DNA from: a virus
Strand: one strand, 5' to 3'
Virus record (IMG/VR): IMGVR_UViG_3300004457_000002
Location: 1-43,970 of that record
Length of the DNA: 43,970 nt
Part shown: in pieces, positions 8,701 through 17,489 of the stretch
How positions within the stretch are numbered: the first letter of the stretch is position 1
How the letters are laid out: each line of letters begins with the position of its first letter
Notes under the pieces: model-generated
The model's input: only the letters and a program-made list of their open reading frames with translations
Database searches by the model: none
What the model was told of the DNA's origin: nothing
Position numbers and translations under genes: made by a program

Positions 8701-9508
8701 GAGTGATTGCACCGTTTTTAATTTTGTTACTATCGATAGTTTGGCTTGCTAGGTCTGCATTCACCAAAGTCCCGTCTAGTACGTAAGCCGAAATGATTTT
8801 ACTATTCCCGATTGTAGGGTTTGGATAAGTTCCGGTAAGATCACCACCAGCCGCCCCGGTTGGCGCGCCCCCTGAACCCGAAACCGACTTACTCTTGATG
8901 TATGCTTTATCGGAAAATTTTGCAGCAACTACAAGCGCCTCACCAACTGTTATGCTATCCATGCTTTCCGGAGTAATGAACATCGAATCTGACTTTGCCC
9001 GAAATCCTATGTTATTCCAACGCATTGAAGCACCTGTAAGAGTATCAGCGCTTATCGAGATAGTTTGTCCACCCTTGAGCAGTGACAACGTGCTAGACCC
9101 TGAACGGCTTAATTGAACCCTGTTAACCCACCCGCTACCCCATGATGTAGTATTGAAGTTAAGACCGCCAAGTCCCGAAAGAGTAAGCGAGTTTGTAGCA
9201 GCGGCAACCGTCACGCTACCAATTGGCAATTGTGACATAAGGCCACCGGGAATGTATTGAAGCGAATCCGACCCCGAAACGTAGCCCAAAACGTAGCGGT
9301 TAGTAGGGGATACCCTTGTGACAGGCCGAGGCATAATGAAAGCCCGCATCAAATCCGCTGAAACCTTGCGCCAATTACCGCCCGTGTTGACCGTTGGGAA
9401 CGGAGTTGTAGGAGTAACAGAGGATGCACTAGGCAGTGTATTAAAATTGATTTGCCCAATCAATGAAAGAGGCAAAAGGAAAGCCAAAAAAAGGATGATA
9501 TTTTTCAT
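5738..9508 (-). CDS. Tail spike/fibre with pectate-lyase-like beta-helix and signal peptide
   Basis: 1256 residues, the largest protein here. Residues 1-19 form a clear Sec signal (MKNIILFLAFLLPLSLIGQ), unusual for a virion protein. Fibre-type repeats follow, with the motif TGDVTASGTGSVTATI near 530-545. Residues about 640-950 open with INIVNLGAVGDGTTDNLTVI, the hallmark of the Pectate_lyase_3 right-handed beta-helix used by tail spikes to bind or cleave polysaccharide. The C-terminal 250 residues carry PGSLFVNSDGTNPALYVKRA and a terminal beta-domain, typical of trimerising fibre tips. Expected to be the receptor-binding or capsule-degrading protein. Catalytic residues cannot be assigned. Confidence 0.8.
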   Translation of the reverse strand: MKNIILFLAFLLPLSLIGQINFNTLPSASSVTPTTPFPTVNTGGNWRKVSADLMRAFIMPRPVTRVSPTNRYVLGYVSGSDSLQYIPGGLMSQLPIGSVTVAAATNSLTLSGLGGLNFNTTSWGSGWVNRVQLSRSGSSTLSLLKGGQTISISADTLTGASMRWNNIGFRAKSDSMFITPESMDSITVGEALVVAAKFSDKAYIKSKSVSGSGGAPTGAAGGDLTGTYPNPTIGNSKIISAYVLDGTLVNADLASQTIDSNKIKNGAITPIKINKTGATGGQVLKYNSTTGLVGWARDSSLFRTDGTIPSEIARTITLGSGASMTLYTYSFLKGIGISSSVSGATANLTNNALSTNTVNAFNNGSINRNGRSLTLKNEGILNFTSSQIDGYLLGSVVLPGIRKYTSSILGIDSTRNWQSGGFNVKFDSLSSGGRSHFGGFIKGYIQNLGSAGQGYSINQAFTVQTLFTGNPPPKFDWFKIDNLDTDTTSNRISFYNNKYVFPNSAPGSGNKMIEWQSGVPVFVSSPSGGSGITALTGDVTASGTGSVTATISANAVTNAKIASNTIDSTRLAPRSVNTSELVDGSATAVKIASNAVDSTKAANLSPNDLAQTGASTNDVLTWTGSKYAPRPASGGSGTTDIINIVNLGAVGDGTTDNLTVIQNGLNTYGAIYIPNGNFKVSGTLAIPVGGKILGSGANSIISISAGDTVVRMRLNSSIENVTIDGTDAAGQVGVSWKGLNVVGVTVLNCYITDMIQGIRVDSVGYGPYLSSKIRGNSIKSCVTGIYMGQRAEYVQLLDNLCEQNTTGMYIRAGNCSIVGGSTNSNSIGISIDGGANNAHTSITGLSSNHNSSKSLEIDSISLGLLITGCNFFAAPNLTINESNSIQFVNNNIECTTDHVVTNSTELIYTNNIWFNSTSDPTLNSGSKAQLIGNRVKGTQAVTTISAPGTSGDFPLNVVMPSTGNRGWNITREGVSSSSGFFGLWSQTSTPGIFSPFIYSRSSSNASPHLAFIAQNDASGDTGSQPSISFQAGDGYSNLTRPMISFDAQLNDIAMRINVGKNVTIGHSTTRQDSSRLSVRGLSNSATSYSFSAFSLDNTARFRVANNGVITTTSTIYRNTANTVGEFIGTGSPEGVTTANPGSLFVNSDGTNPALYVKRAGTGNTNWNEAFIGLRGSATLDFGSTAAGAVTDLTITVTGAADGDVVSLGVPNASVTATGRYFAWVSAANTVTVRFSPTILVGSEDPASGTFKVTVTK

Positions 9509-10149
9509 ACCTCTAAAAATTGATCTGAGTTATCTGTTAGGAAATCGCCTGAATTATCAATCAGGTATCCAGAATACAAATCAGCATTCACAAAATCAGG
9601 TACATAAGCGCCAAGTGGGTCAACATCAGACGCAAATTCGATGCGGATTCGCCCTAATTCAAAGTCATTCCCACCTGGCAGTAAAGGCAAAACAGCGGAA
9701 ACAACTAGCGGCTTAATGCCAGTAGCCCCGCCAAATAACCAATCTCCTGCCGTGAAGTACCAGAACCGGAAATCAATCAGGCCGCGTTGCATTTTTCGCA
9801 GTATTTCGCGGGTTTGGCTATTTACGGTTAATTCAAAATCCAGATTGTAGCGACGGCGGGTAATGCGGCGGTCAATCTTGCCTAAGCTTACACTCGCATC
9901 TGATGGATCAGGTAACCCACCTTTGCCATGAAGGATTCGCCCAAAAGCAACCGTAGCACTCGAATTATTCACAACCGCTTCCCAATCTTCGCCAACTGTC
10001 CAATCCGCTGGTAATTGCGCTGCGTTTGGCAGAATAACCAAGCGTGTAATTTGCGAAAAGATTGGCTTGCGTACACACACAGGTGCAGCGGGCAAACTAT
10101 ATAAGTCGCACCCGCTACAATCCGTATATGTGTTAAGGTTGCTAGTCAT
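9505..10149 (-). CDS. Tail protein, paralogue of the next upstream gene
   Basis: 214 residues. It aligns along its length with the neighbour at 10153-10746: both begin with a Cys-containing segment (CSGCDLYSLPAAPVC here), share a central I-x-R-x-Y-x-L-x-F motif, and end with FWYFTAGDWLFGGATGIKPL against FWYGNAADQLFGDTGGIKVK, then a strand pair and DPLG against DPLR. This is a tandem duplication. Size, predicted beta content and position suggest tail-tube or tail-tip subunits. ATGA overlap with the tail spike gene. Confidence 0.65.
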   Translation of the reverse strand: MTSNLNTYTDCSGCDLYSLPAAPVCVRKPIFSQITRLVILPNAAQLPADWTVGEDWEAVVNNSSATVAFGRILHGKGGLPDPSDASVSLGKIDRRITRRRYNLDFELTVNSQTREILRKMQRGLIDFRFWYFTAGDWLFGGATGIKPLVVSAVLPLLPGGNDFELGRIRIEFASDVDPLGAYVPDFVNADLYSGYLIDNSGDFLTDNSDQFLEV

Positions 10150-10152
10150 TCG

Positions 10153-10746
10153 TTACAGTGGGTTGGTGAACCTCAAAGGATCGCCGTTCGATGTGCGGTA
10201 AGTGATGATGATTTGGGCTTCTTGAAAGTCCGTTGCGCCTTCACCTTGTGGCATCTGAACGTTGATGTCCTTCACCTTGATCCCGCCCGTGTCCCCAAAC
10301 AGTTGATCGGCTGCGTTGCCATACCAAAACGTGTAGTTTACGTTACCGCATTGCAAGTATCGAAGCAGGGTGTAAACCGCCGCCTCTGTGGGTACTACCT
10401 TAAAGGTAAGCGTGTAGTCGCGGTAAACAGTAATTGTCGCACCTGCTGGGGCTTCATAGGTGATTGGTGCATGTTCGGCAATGCCTCCCTTCCCATACAG
10501 CGAAAGGGATTTTGTATTATCGCCAAGGGTGTTGTTGATCGCACCAGATACCGCCGTCGCTGTTCCGCCTGAATGCGTAAAAGGAACGGTAGCCCCTGAT
10601 GGAGTGAGGTACAACCAATTGATTTGGGATAGCCTTGGAGCAATACCGCAATCTTGAGCGGCGGCAATTGCGGGTAACAGTAGTACATCCGCGCAATCGT
10701 CCGGGCAAGTTGGAGTAGTCCAGGTATTGATATTAATTCCTGCCAT
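10153..10746 (-). CDS. Tail protein, tandem paralogue (tail-tube candidate)
   Basis: 197 residues, beta-rich, paralogous to the following gene (see the shared FWY-x5-LFG-x-TGIK motif near residues 145-160). The N-terminus carries TCPDDCADVLLLPA, a Cys-Asp motif echoed by APDDCACY at the start of the gene upstream. The region around 110-130 (ITVYRDYTLTFKVVPTEAAV) looks like a tube-protein beta-sandwich. The more canonical of the two copies and a good major tail protein candidate, without direct proof. Confidence 0.65.
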   Translation of the reverse strand: MAGININTWTTPTCPDDCADVLLLPAIAAAQDCGIAPRLSQINWLYLTPSGATVPFTHSGGTATAVSGAINNTLGDNTKSLSLYGKGGIAEHAPITYEAPAGATITVYRDYTLTFKVVPTEAAVYTLLRYLQCGNVNYTFWYGNAADQLFGDTGGIKVKDINVQMPQGEGATDFQEAQIIITYRTSNGDPLRFTNPL

Positions 10747-10763
10747 TGTTTTTTAATTTTGAT

Positions 10764-11831
10764 TTAAACCAATATTGCCCGAACGGTTGGGCTGTTCTTT
10801 GTGCAATCCCAGCAGTCGGAGGCGTTATCTGGAAGGTTCTGAGCAAGCCACAATATTTTTTCATCATAGCTTTGCTGCATCATAGCCCGCCGTTCTAAGG
10901 CTGCCTCACCTGCAAGGATTGTGTGCTGGTTAATCCGGTTCGTCTCTATCGTTGCACTGATTGCCTTAACGGTTGTTTTAGCTTGAATTGCCCGACCTAC
11001 CACGTTTTTGATCTGGAATTGCGCTATGTTTTCAAGCTCACAAATCCAGTCCAGCGACGCGCAAGTAAAGTAACCCTCGAAAGCTAGGCCGTTGAAATCA
11101 GTGCCTCCGATATACTCGTTCGTTTCGACAAAATCCGACGTAGTGAAGCCCCCTGCGTTTAAATGCACCATCCATGCCGGGCTAGCACCGCCGCAACACC
11201 GTTTTGCATTGTTCTGGAAAAACCTGATACCAGCCGCTTCATACTTGAAGTTGTAGTACAGGTCATTGATTCCAGAAACATACATTGGTAGCGTCTTTGC
11301 GGTTGGTAGGGTAGTCTTTACGAATCGGTTTGCAGTGGCATTCAATGTGATTGTGTTGGCCACATAGTCCGGGTCTGTGCTGCTTACTTCTAAGTCAACC
11401 GTTCCCGTCACATTGCCACCAAACCAAACCGCTGTAAGTACAAAAGCACCGCCTTTGATCGCCTTTCGCGGGGCAATCTGCGCACCTGCATAGGTATTCG
11501 TGGTTTGGCTTAACGTCGTGCCTTGAGCGTTACCTATTGCGCCATTCCATTGAACTATTCGAGATTTTCGAGTAGTTGCCAAGGCTGCGCTCATGTCGGT
11601 CTTGAAGTCCCGTATGGCATCCGCCCGACATTGTACCAGCAAATCCCACACATCCGATTCAAGGCAATTTGTCGAGTTAAGCAACGAATCAAGAACAGGA
11701 TAACCATACTCTCGATCCGTTGCGTAATAGCCTGTGCTGCTTGTCGCAAAACCAGCATCCCACCCGGCTGCGTAACATGCGCAATCGTCCGGGGCAATCC
11801 CAATTATCGTATCTAAGCAGGTTAGGCTCAT
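10764..11831 (-). CDS. Structural protein of unknown role, Cys-rich
   Basis: 355 residues. Begins with LTCLDTIIGIAPDDCACY and has further Cys pairs (KRCCGG near 216, CWDC near 343). The C-terminal third is helical (about 270-340), the middle beta-rich. No characterised family is recognised, but its position between the capsid genes and tail-tube-like genes suggests a virion component such as a tail-sheath-like or connector protein. It shares the PDDCA motif with the next gene downstream. Confidence 0.6.
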   Translation of the reverse strand: MSLTCLDTIIGIAPDDCACYAAGWDAGFATSSTGYYATDREYGYPVLDSLLNSTNCLESDVWDLLVQCRADAIRDFKTDMSAALATTRKSRIVQWNGAIGNAQGTTLSQTTNTYAGAQIAPRKAIKGGAFVLTAVWFGGNVTGTVDLEVSSTDPDYVANTITLNATANRFVKTTLPTAKTLPMYVSGINDLYYNFKYEAAGIRFFQNNAKRCCGGASPAWMVHLNAGGFTTSDFVETNEYIGGTDFNGLAFEGYFTCASLDWICELENIAQFQIKNVVGRAIQAKTTVKAISATIETNRINQHTILAGEAALERRAMMQQSYDEKILWLAQNLPDNASDCWDCTKNSPTVRAILV

Positions 11832-11832
11832 G

Positions 11833-12300
11833 TTAATTTGCTCGTTTTGCGACGAATCGACCTGTGTAAGTGCAAACTTGCGTACCCGTCCCTGTGATGA
11901 TAACCCTCGCTCGAAGTCCCGACATTACCGGGGTAGTTGCACTGGCATATCGGAAAACGTCCTTATCTGCCGAACCTGACGTAGTAACAGCACTGCCTAC
12001 ATCCTGCCAAAGTGTTGCGCTTGTACCAACTAATTTGCTGGATTCTTGAAACTTGAATGAAAGGTTTTGTGTACCTGAACTTTGCACCGTCTCGAAAAAC
12101 AACACTGGAATCCAGGCATCCAAAAATTGCGCTGGAATATTGATTGTGTCGCTTTCAGTGTTGGTGATTGAACCGGCCGGAAATTCATACCGATACGCAT
12201 CACTCACTGGAGCGATCTTTGTTTCAGTCTTATTCGTACTGGCAAAAAGCAAGGCCATGCAGACGATCACAAGCCCCGTGAAATATTTCAAATGTTTCAT
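11833..12300 (-). CDS. Virion-region protein with signal peptide
   Basis: 155 residues. Residues 1-22 (MKHLKYFTGLVIVCMALLFA) are a basic-hydrophobic signal peptide. The remainder is a beta-rich domain with many Ser and Thr and ends in a strand (TCTYTGRFVAKRAN). It sits between the major capsid candidate and the 355-aa structural gene, so it may be a decoration or adhesion protein. The signal peptide would send it to the periplasm, which is at odds with cytoplasmic virion assembly. Confidence 0.6.
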   Translation of the reverse strand: MKHLKYFTGLVIVCMALLFASTNKTETKIAPVSDAYRYEFPAGSITNTESDTINIPAQFLDAWIPVLFFETVQSSGTQNLSFKFQESSKLVGTSATLWQDVGSAVTTSGSADKDVFRYASATTPVMSGLRARVIITGTGTQVCTYTGRFVAKRAN

Positions 12301-12330
12301 TTCAAAATCAGTTTTTAAGGTTGTGAAAAA

Positions 12331-13440
12331 TTACACCAATTGGAATTTCAGAATACCCGTGTGGTTGTCCTCGCTGGCAGGGGCTTGAACCAAGCCGCCT
12401 TGAAGACGCACTTCGTACTTGTGTGAAATTTGGTGCTTCAATGTCGAGCTATTCCGGGCGCTACACACTTTTTGGTAGACGACGTTGTACATAACTGGAA
12501 CAAGTTGCCCTGTACCATTCTTGTACTTCCAAATTGGGTCAGGCATCATTGCAACCCATTTGGTTTCATCAATTTGAGTAAACTGCGTGCTGTCGTATAC
12601 CTCAGTATTCCAGAACAGGTAAGAACCCTCGCCAACAGAAAACAGGTTTTTACCCGTCAATGAAGAATCTAGGTTCTTCACATCGAAAAACATGTTGTAA
12701 TTGTCGAAGCGCACCAAATCGGCTTCATCGGCATTCAAACGGCGGTATTCAGCATTCACGATCGCATTGTAGAACGAGTTGCGACCACCAACCCAAAAGG
12801 CGGCGTCCATCGCGTTGTTGGCTACAATCGTATCGAGTACAGTCAAGCTATCGGGCGTGTTCCAAGGCAGGACGGTAGAAGATACACTGAATGTTGAAGA
12901 GGCGAAAGATACACCGTCTACGTTCCCAGCGGTTACATCTGCATCATTGTTTACGGCGGATTTTGCACCATCAAGGAACGTAATTGCGCGGGCGTTGAAA
13001 CTTGCGCGAATGTCGAACATTGCGCGTGCAATTTGTGAGGCGCTGAGGGTCTGGAAATCCCAAATGTTGCCGCAAACATTGTCCAGGATGTTTACGTTCG
13101 CAATTTCTACAACGTTGTTGTTATAGGTCTGCGAGTTGGCAATAGCTCCTTCACCTGCTGCAAGATCGCAAGACAAGGAAAGAGAAGGGCTTGAACCCGT
13201 GCCTGTGTAGCTCAAGGAAGTACTGCCCTTAGTTAACCAGTGTACTTGAGTTGCGACACATTCGCCGTCTGCCATAATCATGGTTGTAGAGGGCGTACCG
13301 TCGTTGTTTTCGGTGATTGCACGGGCTGTTCCGATGAAATCCTTGTAAGGGTATTTCGACGGCGTGTTACCTGCGTACATTTCGGACAACTTGATTTGAA
13401 CATCATTCAAGTCGCCCGTGCTAACGTTTTGTGCTGCCAT
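12331..13440 (-). CDS. Major capsid protein candidate
   Basis: 369 residues. It follows the scaffold-like gene, the usual place of an HK97-type capsid gene. A short N-arm is followed by a mixed alpha/beta body; features compatible with the HK97 fold include a long helix near 130-150 (SASQIARAMFDIRASFNARA), the region WVGGRNSFYNAIVNAEYRRL, and a beta-rich C-terminal part. No invariant motif defines this fold, so the call depends on context and size. It starts after a terminator/attenuator, suggesting separate control of capsid expression. Confidence 0.65.
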   Translation of the reverse strand: MAAQNVSTGDLNDVQIKLSEMYAGNTPSKYPYKDFIGTARAITENNDGTPSTTMIMADGECVATQVHWLTKGSTSLSYTGTGSSPSLSLSCDLAAGEGAIANSQTYNNNVVEIANVNILDNVCGNIWDFQTLSASQIARAMFDIRASFNARAITFLDGAKSAVNNDADVTAGNVDGVSFASSTFSVSSTVLPWNTPDSLTVLDTIVANNAMDAAFWVGGRNSFYNAIVNAEYRRLNADEADLVRFDNYNMFFDVKNLDSSLTGKNLFSVGEGSYLFWNTEVYDSTQFTQIDETKWVAMMPDPIWKYKNGTGQLVPVMYNVVYQKVCSARNSSTLKHQISHKYEVRLQGGLVQAPASEDNHTGILKFQLV

Positions 13441-13467
13441 AAGGCGTTAATTTTTTAAGGTTACTGC

Positions 13468-13505
13468 AATAAAAAAAAGCCCCGACACAATGAAGTATCG
13501 AGGCT
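13468..13505 (-). terminator. Terminator/attenuator between scaffold and capsid genes
   Basis: Arms 13478-13488 and 13495-13505 form an 11-bp stem with two G-U pairs on the minus strand, followed by T9. It lies between the scaffold-like stop and the capsid ATG and should set their expression ratio. Confidence 0.75.
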
Positions 13506-13533
13506 CTTGATAGACCGCTTTCGGGCGACTATC

Positions 13534-14430
13534 TTATTTTGGCTTCCCATTAGGGAATTGTGCATTCATTGCTTTTTGCAATTCCATCCGGTCTTTTGCA
13601 TTGTTCGACGTGCGAACAGCCTTGTCGGCTGCTTCGTACGAATCGAACTTAATTCCGGTGGATTGCTGTTGTTGGCCTGTTTTTCCTGCTGCTGGTTGTG
13701 GGGTTTTCTTGTCAGGGTCAATTGCTGTAAATCCTACAAGACTATCCCACTCAGCAATAACGAGGTCGTCAAACTTTATCTTGGTTTGAGTCTTGCTATC
13801 AACGATTGGAACGCCTTCTTGGTCAACAAGAATTGGATTTTCATCTTCATCAAGGTCAAGAAAACCGTAATCCTCAATGCTTTTCAGCAATGTTTTGATT
13901 TGCTTTTCTTGGTTGCGAAACTTGACGTTTTTAGCAGGATCAGAAAGTAAGGCCAAAGCCCGTTTTTGAGAAACAGAGCTAATTTTTTCAAACTTTTGCG
14001 CCTTTAAGGTTTTCTCATAGGTCGCTTTCAGTTCGTTCAATTCAGCCTCTTTAGCCTGCTGGAACTCCACGAAGCTTGGAATTTTAGCCAACTGGTTTGC
14101 TTTCAAGGTTGTCAGGTCGAAACTGTCTCCGTCCTTCCCTTGCCCACTAGCTTTTAGATCTGCTAGTTTCTGTACAGCGTCTTCAACTCCGTCAAAATCT
14201 TTAACACCCGCATCCTTGACAATCTTTTCAAGGCTTTTTGATATTTTTGATTTTGCAATGTCAAATTGGCGCTGTGTATTCTCTTTGATCCGATCACCAA
14301 CTAATTCGGCAATGATCCCCGGAGCGTTTTCAAGAGGTTCTCCACCCTCACCTTTCAACAACAATTCAAGATCATCAACCTTTTTTTCGGTCAGCCTTGC
14401 TAGTTGTTGGAGCGTCAACTCTATTTTCAT
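13534..14430 (-). CDS. Scaffold-like protein
   Basis: 298 residues, highly charged and helical, with coiled-coil character at about 50-190 (Lys, Glu and Gln rich) and a Gln/Pro-rich linker near 245-265 (PQPAAGKTGQQQQ). It ends in a short helical segment (AKDRMELQKAMNAQFPNGK). Composition, length and position directly before the capsid gene match head scaffolding proteins. No protease domain is visible. Confidence 0.65.
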   Translation of the reverse strand: MKIELTLQQLARLTEKKVDDLELLLKGEGGEPLENAPGIIAELVGDRIKENTQRQFDIAKSKISKSLEKIVKDAGVKDFDGVEDAVQKLADLKASGQGKDGDSFDLTTLKANQLAKIPSFVEFQQAKEAELNELKATYEKTLKAQKFEKISSVSQKRALALLSDPAKNVKFRNQEKQIKTLLKSIEDYGFLDLDEDENPILVDQEGVPIVDSKTQTKIKFDDLVIAEWDSLVGFTAIDPDKKTPQPAAGKTGQQQQSTGIKFDSYEAADKAVRTSNNAKDRMELQKAMNAQFPNGKPK

Positions 14431-14593
14431 TCAGTTCTGCTTTACTATCCTGGTCGGGTAGGGCATCCAATGGAGCAGGAGCAGACGGTAATTCAACCAA
14501 ACGGGCTACAAGGTTTTTGTAAACCGGGTTGGCTTTCATTGTTTCGTAGTCTACCTGTGTATATTCAGCTCCACTTTGGTTATCCTTCCACAT
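14375..14593 (-). CDS. Small hypothetical protein overlapping the scaffold start
   Basis: 72 residues. Overlaps the scaffold start by 56 nt and the upstream small gene by 14 nt. N-terminal half helical (TQVDYETMKANPVYKNLVAR), C-terminal half Ala/Pro/Asp-rich and likely disordered, ending in DRKKG. Not recognised. Dense overlaps suggest translational coupling. Confidence 0.55.
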   Translation of the reverse strand: MWKDNQSGAEYTQVDYETMKANPVYKNLVARLVELPSAPAPLDALPDQDSKAELNENRVDAPTTSKADRKKG

Positions 14594-14849
14594 TGTCTTT
14601 GGTTTTGCGGGTTGTTTTTGCGTCGGTTGGTTCTGGAACTTGCTTTACTTCAACCCAACCTAAAGACTCCATCGCGGCCTTGTTTTTCACGGGGTATATT
14701 TCAAAAACCTGGTTGCCTTCACCATCTTTCTTTGGAGGGATCGAATACCCCTTGTATTGGTCACCCGCTTCAACGCCTACCGACTTCATAACGATGTGCG
14801 TTTTGAACTGCTTAACACGTGGGTCGTTGAAAAATACGCTCAAATCCAT
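14580..14849 (-). CDS. Small hypothetical protein upstream of scaffold
   Basis: 89 residues, beta strands followed by a charged C-terminus. FEIYPVKNKAAMESLGWVEV suggests a small alpha/beta fold. Located between the tape measure end and the head genes. It may belong to the head-completion set, but no family is recognised. Confidence 0.6.
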   Translation of the reverse strand: MDLSVFFNDPRVKQFKTHIVMKSVGVEAGDQYKGYSIPPKKDGEGNQVFEIYPVKNKAAMESLGWVEVKQVPEPTDAKTTRKTKDNVEG

Positions 14850-14903
14850 AATAACTTATTTGATTACAAAAGTATGAAACATTTGCGAATAAACCAAACT
14901 GAA

Positions 14904-17459
14904 TTATTCAATCTGATTTTGCACCTCAATCTGCCTAATAACCCTATTCCCCTCTTTCCATTCCGTAACCATCTCCCCCGCCTCATTCCGATAATGGATA
15001 GGCCGTGTACGCCAATAGTCGATCTGCTTATCTGCTGCCATCAAAGCAGCTTCTTTGTATGCGTCCTTCATTACGTCAACTTGCAACGATAATTTGCTTT
15101 CTTCGAGCTTGCTTTGTTGCCCACGTAACCCCATAGCAAAGGCAAACAGCGGATCGGAGTGTACGCGCTGCCCAAGTAGGGCATAATGCACCAATTGCTT
15201 ATTGGACATTCGTTCAAATCCTAAACGGGCGTTGTCGCTGGATTTAATCACTCGCTCGTCTTTAGATAAATTGACAGGTATACTATCACTTGTCCACGTT
15301 CCTTCACCCCGGATACGCTCCGTACCTGTTGCAAAGTTTTGGGTTTTACCTGCTTCACTTGCTGCCTGTGAACGCCCAGCGGCAACCAGTCGGGAAATGA
15401 TAGCCAAACCACCAACGGCCAAGACAAGGCCAATAAGACCTTTTGAGGCTTCCGCGCTAATCAGTTTTGCAACGGCTAATGTTAATTCAACGGCCTGTTG
15501 CCCGGCTGCGATGATCTTACGTTGGTTCGCTGCCTTGCGTTCAATTTCCAGTTTCTTGTTTTCGCTGTCTCGCAAAAGGCGCTCTTGTTCTGCAACCCGT
15601 TTCTTTGCCCCGTCAACATCATTTGCCAACCCTTCATCGGCTAACTTTTGCTGTTCTTCTAGGGCTTTCTTTTCGACTCCGAGGCGTTCGTTTATTTTTT
15701 CAATAAGTGCATCCTGTTGGGCTATACGTAGTTCAAACCGGGCTTGTTCAGCTTCAAAAAAAGCATTGATTGCTTCGGGTGCAAGTTGGCCTATTAACTG
15801 CTTTGCGGCCTCGTTCCCTTTTTCTTTTTGCCTGGCCGATTCCAGGCTTTGACCTTGAGCTATAGCTGTTGCAAGTGCTTTACCTGCTTCCAGTCCATCA
15901 GCGCGCAATCTTTCAGCTAGTGGCTTTGCGGTTTGGGAAGAAACAAGATCGGCAATATTCCCGGTTACTGGATCGGTAGCGGCTTTCAATAGTCGCTCTA
16001 ATCCGCCCGTGACAACTTCAAGCGACTTGCCAAAACTTGCCCGCTCAAAATCAATATCGGCAATATCCTGTAAAGGTTTGAACAGTCGTTCAATATCTTG
16101 AGCAGTTTCACCCGTCCCAAGTTCTTTTGCAAGTCGGGTGTATTCAGCTCGAAGCCTTTCGACCTCAGCAGTAGCGTTTGCAAATTGCAATTGAATGCCG
16201 TCGTTTTCATCGCCAAGCTTTACTCTTGCCTCTGTGGTTGTGGTGAGTAGGTCTTGGATAGACTTTTGTAGCCCTTCAATGCGCTGCTTTTCGGCTGCTG
16301 CTGCTTGCGATTGTTCAGCGCGGATAGATTGTGCCTGGTTGAACGCTTCGGATTGAATACCAAGTAGGGTTTCTTGTGCGTCGCCAAGTTCCCCAATTTG
16401 GGCAAAAATTGTACTTGCGCGCTTGAATGCTTCGGCAGGGCTAACCCCTTGTATTCTTTTTGCAAGAATTTCAGTTGTTAGTATCCCTTGATTCGACAAG
16501 TCTACAATCTGCTTTGCTGACTTAATTTGCTGCTCTTGCCCACCTGCTACTCTTGCATTTAAGGCAATTTCAGTAAGTATTCTTTTCTCGTCTGCTCTTG
16601 CTTGAAGTTCTGACAATGCGCCACGCTTTTTGGCTGCGGCTTCACGTACTGCAAAGGTTTTAGTTGTATTATCTGCAATTAGGTTTAATTCTTCAATTTC
16701 CTTTTTCCTTAATGAAGCTGTTGCGGCCTGTTCTTGCTTTTGTCGCTCCAACCCAATGCGCTGCGTTTCAAGCTTACCTTCAAGTGCGATTTGTTGCCGT
16801 ATCTGAATATTGAAATCTGCTGTTTCCGCTGCTGCATCCCTTACCGCATCCCTCAGCGACTTTTGACCGGTTGCGGCCTGTATCAACTGGTTGCCCCATT
16901 TTCCAAGCGCGGTAATGCCAATATCAAGCGCAATTTTACCTTGCGCCAAGCCTACACGTACTTTATCCAAGTTGCCTTGGAATTTAGAGAACGCAGCAAC
17001 CAACGCAGCGCCAACAACGGCAACTAAGGCCAATGCACCCAGGCGAAGCACGCCAAACCCTTTTGCAGCACCCGCCGCATCCTTAGCCGCACCCTGGCTA
17101 CTTGAGCCAACATCTTTTAACCCGCCCTTTACATTTTGTAAGCTATCGGATAGGTCGTTAAGCGATACGCCGCCAACAGAGATGTTACCAAACAGCGATT
17201 TCAAGCCCCGCCCAAAGCGCCCGGTTTCCTGTTCAGCTTCCTTGGTTTTCTTCGCTGTCTTTTCGACTTGCCCGGCGTATTGGTCTAGCTGTTTTGCTGT
17301 TTTCGAGGTATTATCTGCAATGGCTTGGAGTGCGCCTGTCGCGTCCTGCTCTAACTTTTTATATTCATTATCGGTGCGTTCGATCTGGTCAGCGATCCCC
17401 GCCATGACTTGTTCGACATTCGTATCATCAACCCGAAACCGAAAAGTTGTATCTGCCAT
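14904..17459 (-). CDS. Tape measure protein
   Basis: 851 residues, mostly long helices and coiled coil (about 1-120 and 220-690) with hydrophobic stretches near 140-160 (GVLRLGALALVAVVGAALVA) and 675-705 (LISAEASKGLIGLVLAVGGL). This is the typical make-up of a phage tail tape measure protein, which sets tail length and may pass through the host membrane. It follows the frameshifting tail chaperone genes, as expected, apart from the inserted ParB-like gene. The order is unusual: it precedes the scaffold and capsid genes. Confidence 0.85.
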   Translation of the reverse strand: MADTTFRFRVDDTNVEQVMAGIADQIERTDNEYKKLEQDATGALQAIADNTSKTAKQLDQYAGQVEKTAKKTKEAEQETGRFGRGLKSLFGNISVGGVSLNDLSDSLQNVKGGLKDVGSSSQGAAKDAAGAAKGFGVLRLGALALVAVVGAALVAAFSKFQGNLDKVRVGLAQGKIALDIGITALGKWGNQLIQAATGQKSLRDAVRDAAAETADFNIQIRQQIALEGKLETQRIGLERQKQEQAATASLRKKEIEELNLIADNTTKTFAVREAAAKKRGALSELQARADEKRILTEIALNARVAGGQEQQIKSAKQIVDLSNQGILTTEILAKRIQGVSPAEAFKRASTIFAQIGELGDAQETLLGIQSEAFNQAQSIRAEQSQAAAAEKQRIEGLQKSIQDLLTTTTEARVKLGDENDGIQLQFANATAEVERLRAEYTRLAKELGTGETAQDIERLFKPLQDIADIDFERASFGKSLEVVTGGLERLLKAATDPVTGNIADLVSSQTAKPLAERLRADGLEAGKALATAIAQGQSLESARQKEKGNEAAKQLIGQLAPEAINAFFEAEQARFELRIAQQDALIEKINERLGVEKKALEEQQKLADEGLANDVDGAKKRVAEQERLLRDSENKKLEIERKAANQRKIIAAGQQAVELTLAVAKLISAEASKGLIGLVLAVGGLAIISRLVAAGRSQAASEAGKTQNFATGTERIRGEGTWTSDSIPVNLSKDERVIKSSDNARLGFERMSNKQLVHYALLGQRVHSDPLFAFAMGLRGQQSKLEESKLSLQVDVMKDAYKEAALMAADKQIDYWRTRPIHYRNEAGEMVTEWKEGNRVIRQIEVQNQIE

Positions 17460-17489
17460 TGCTAAGAATTTGTTTGCAAGTTACAAATG

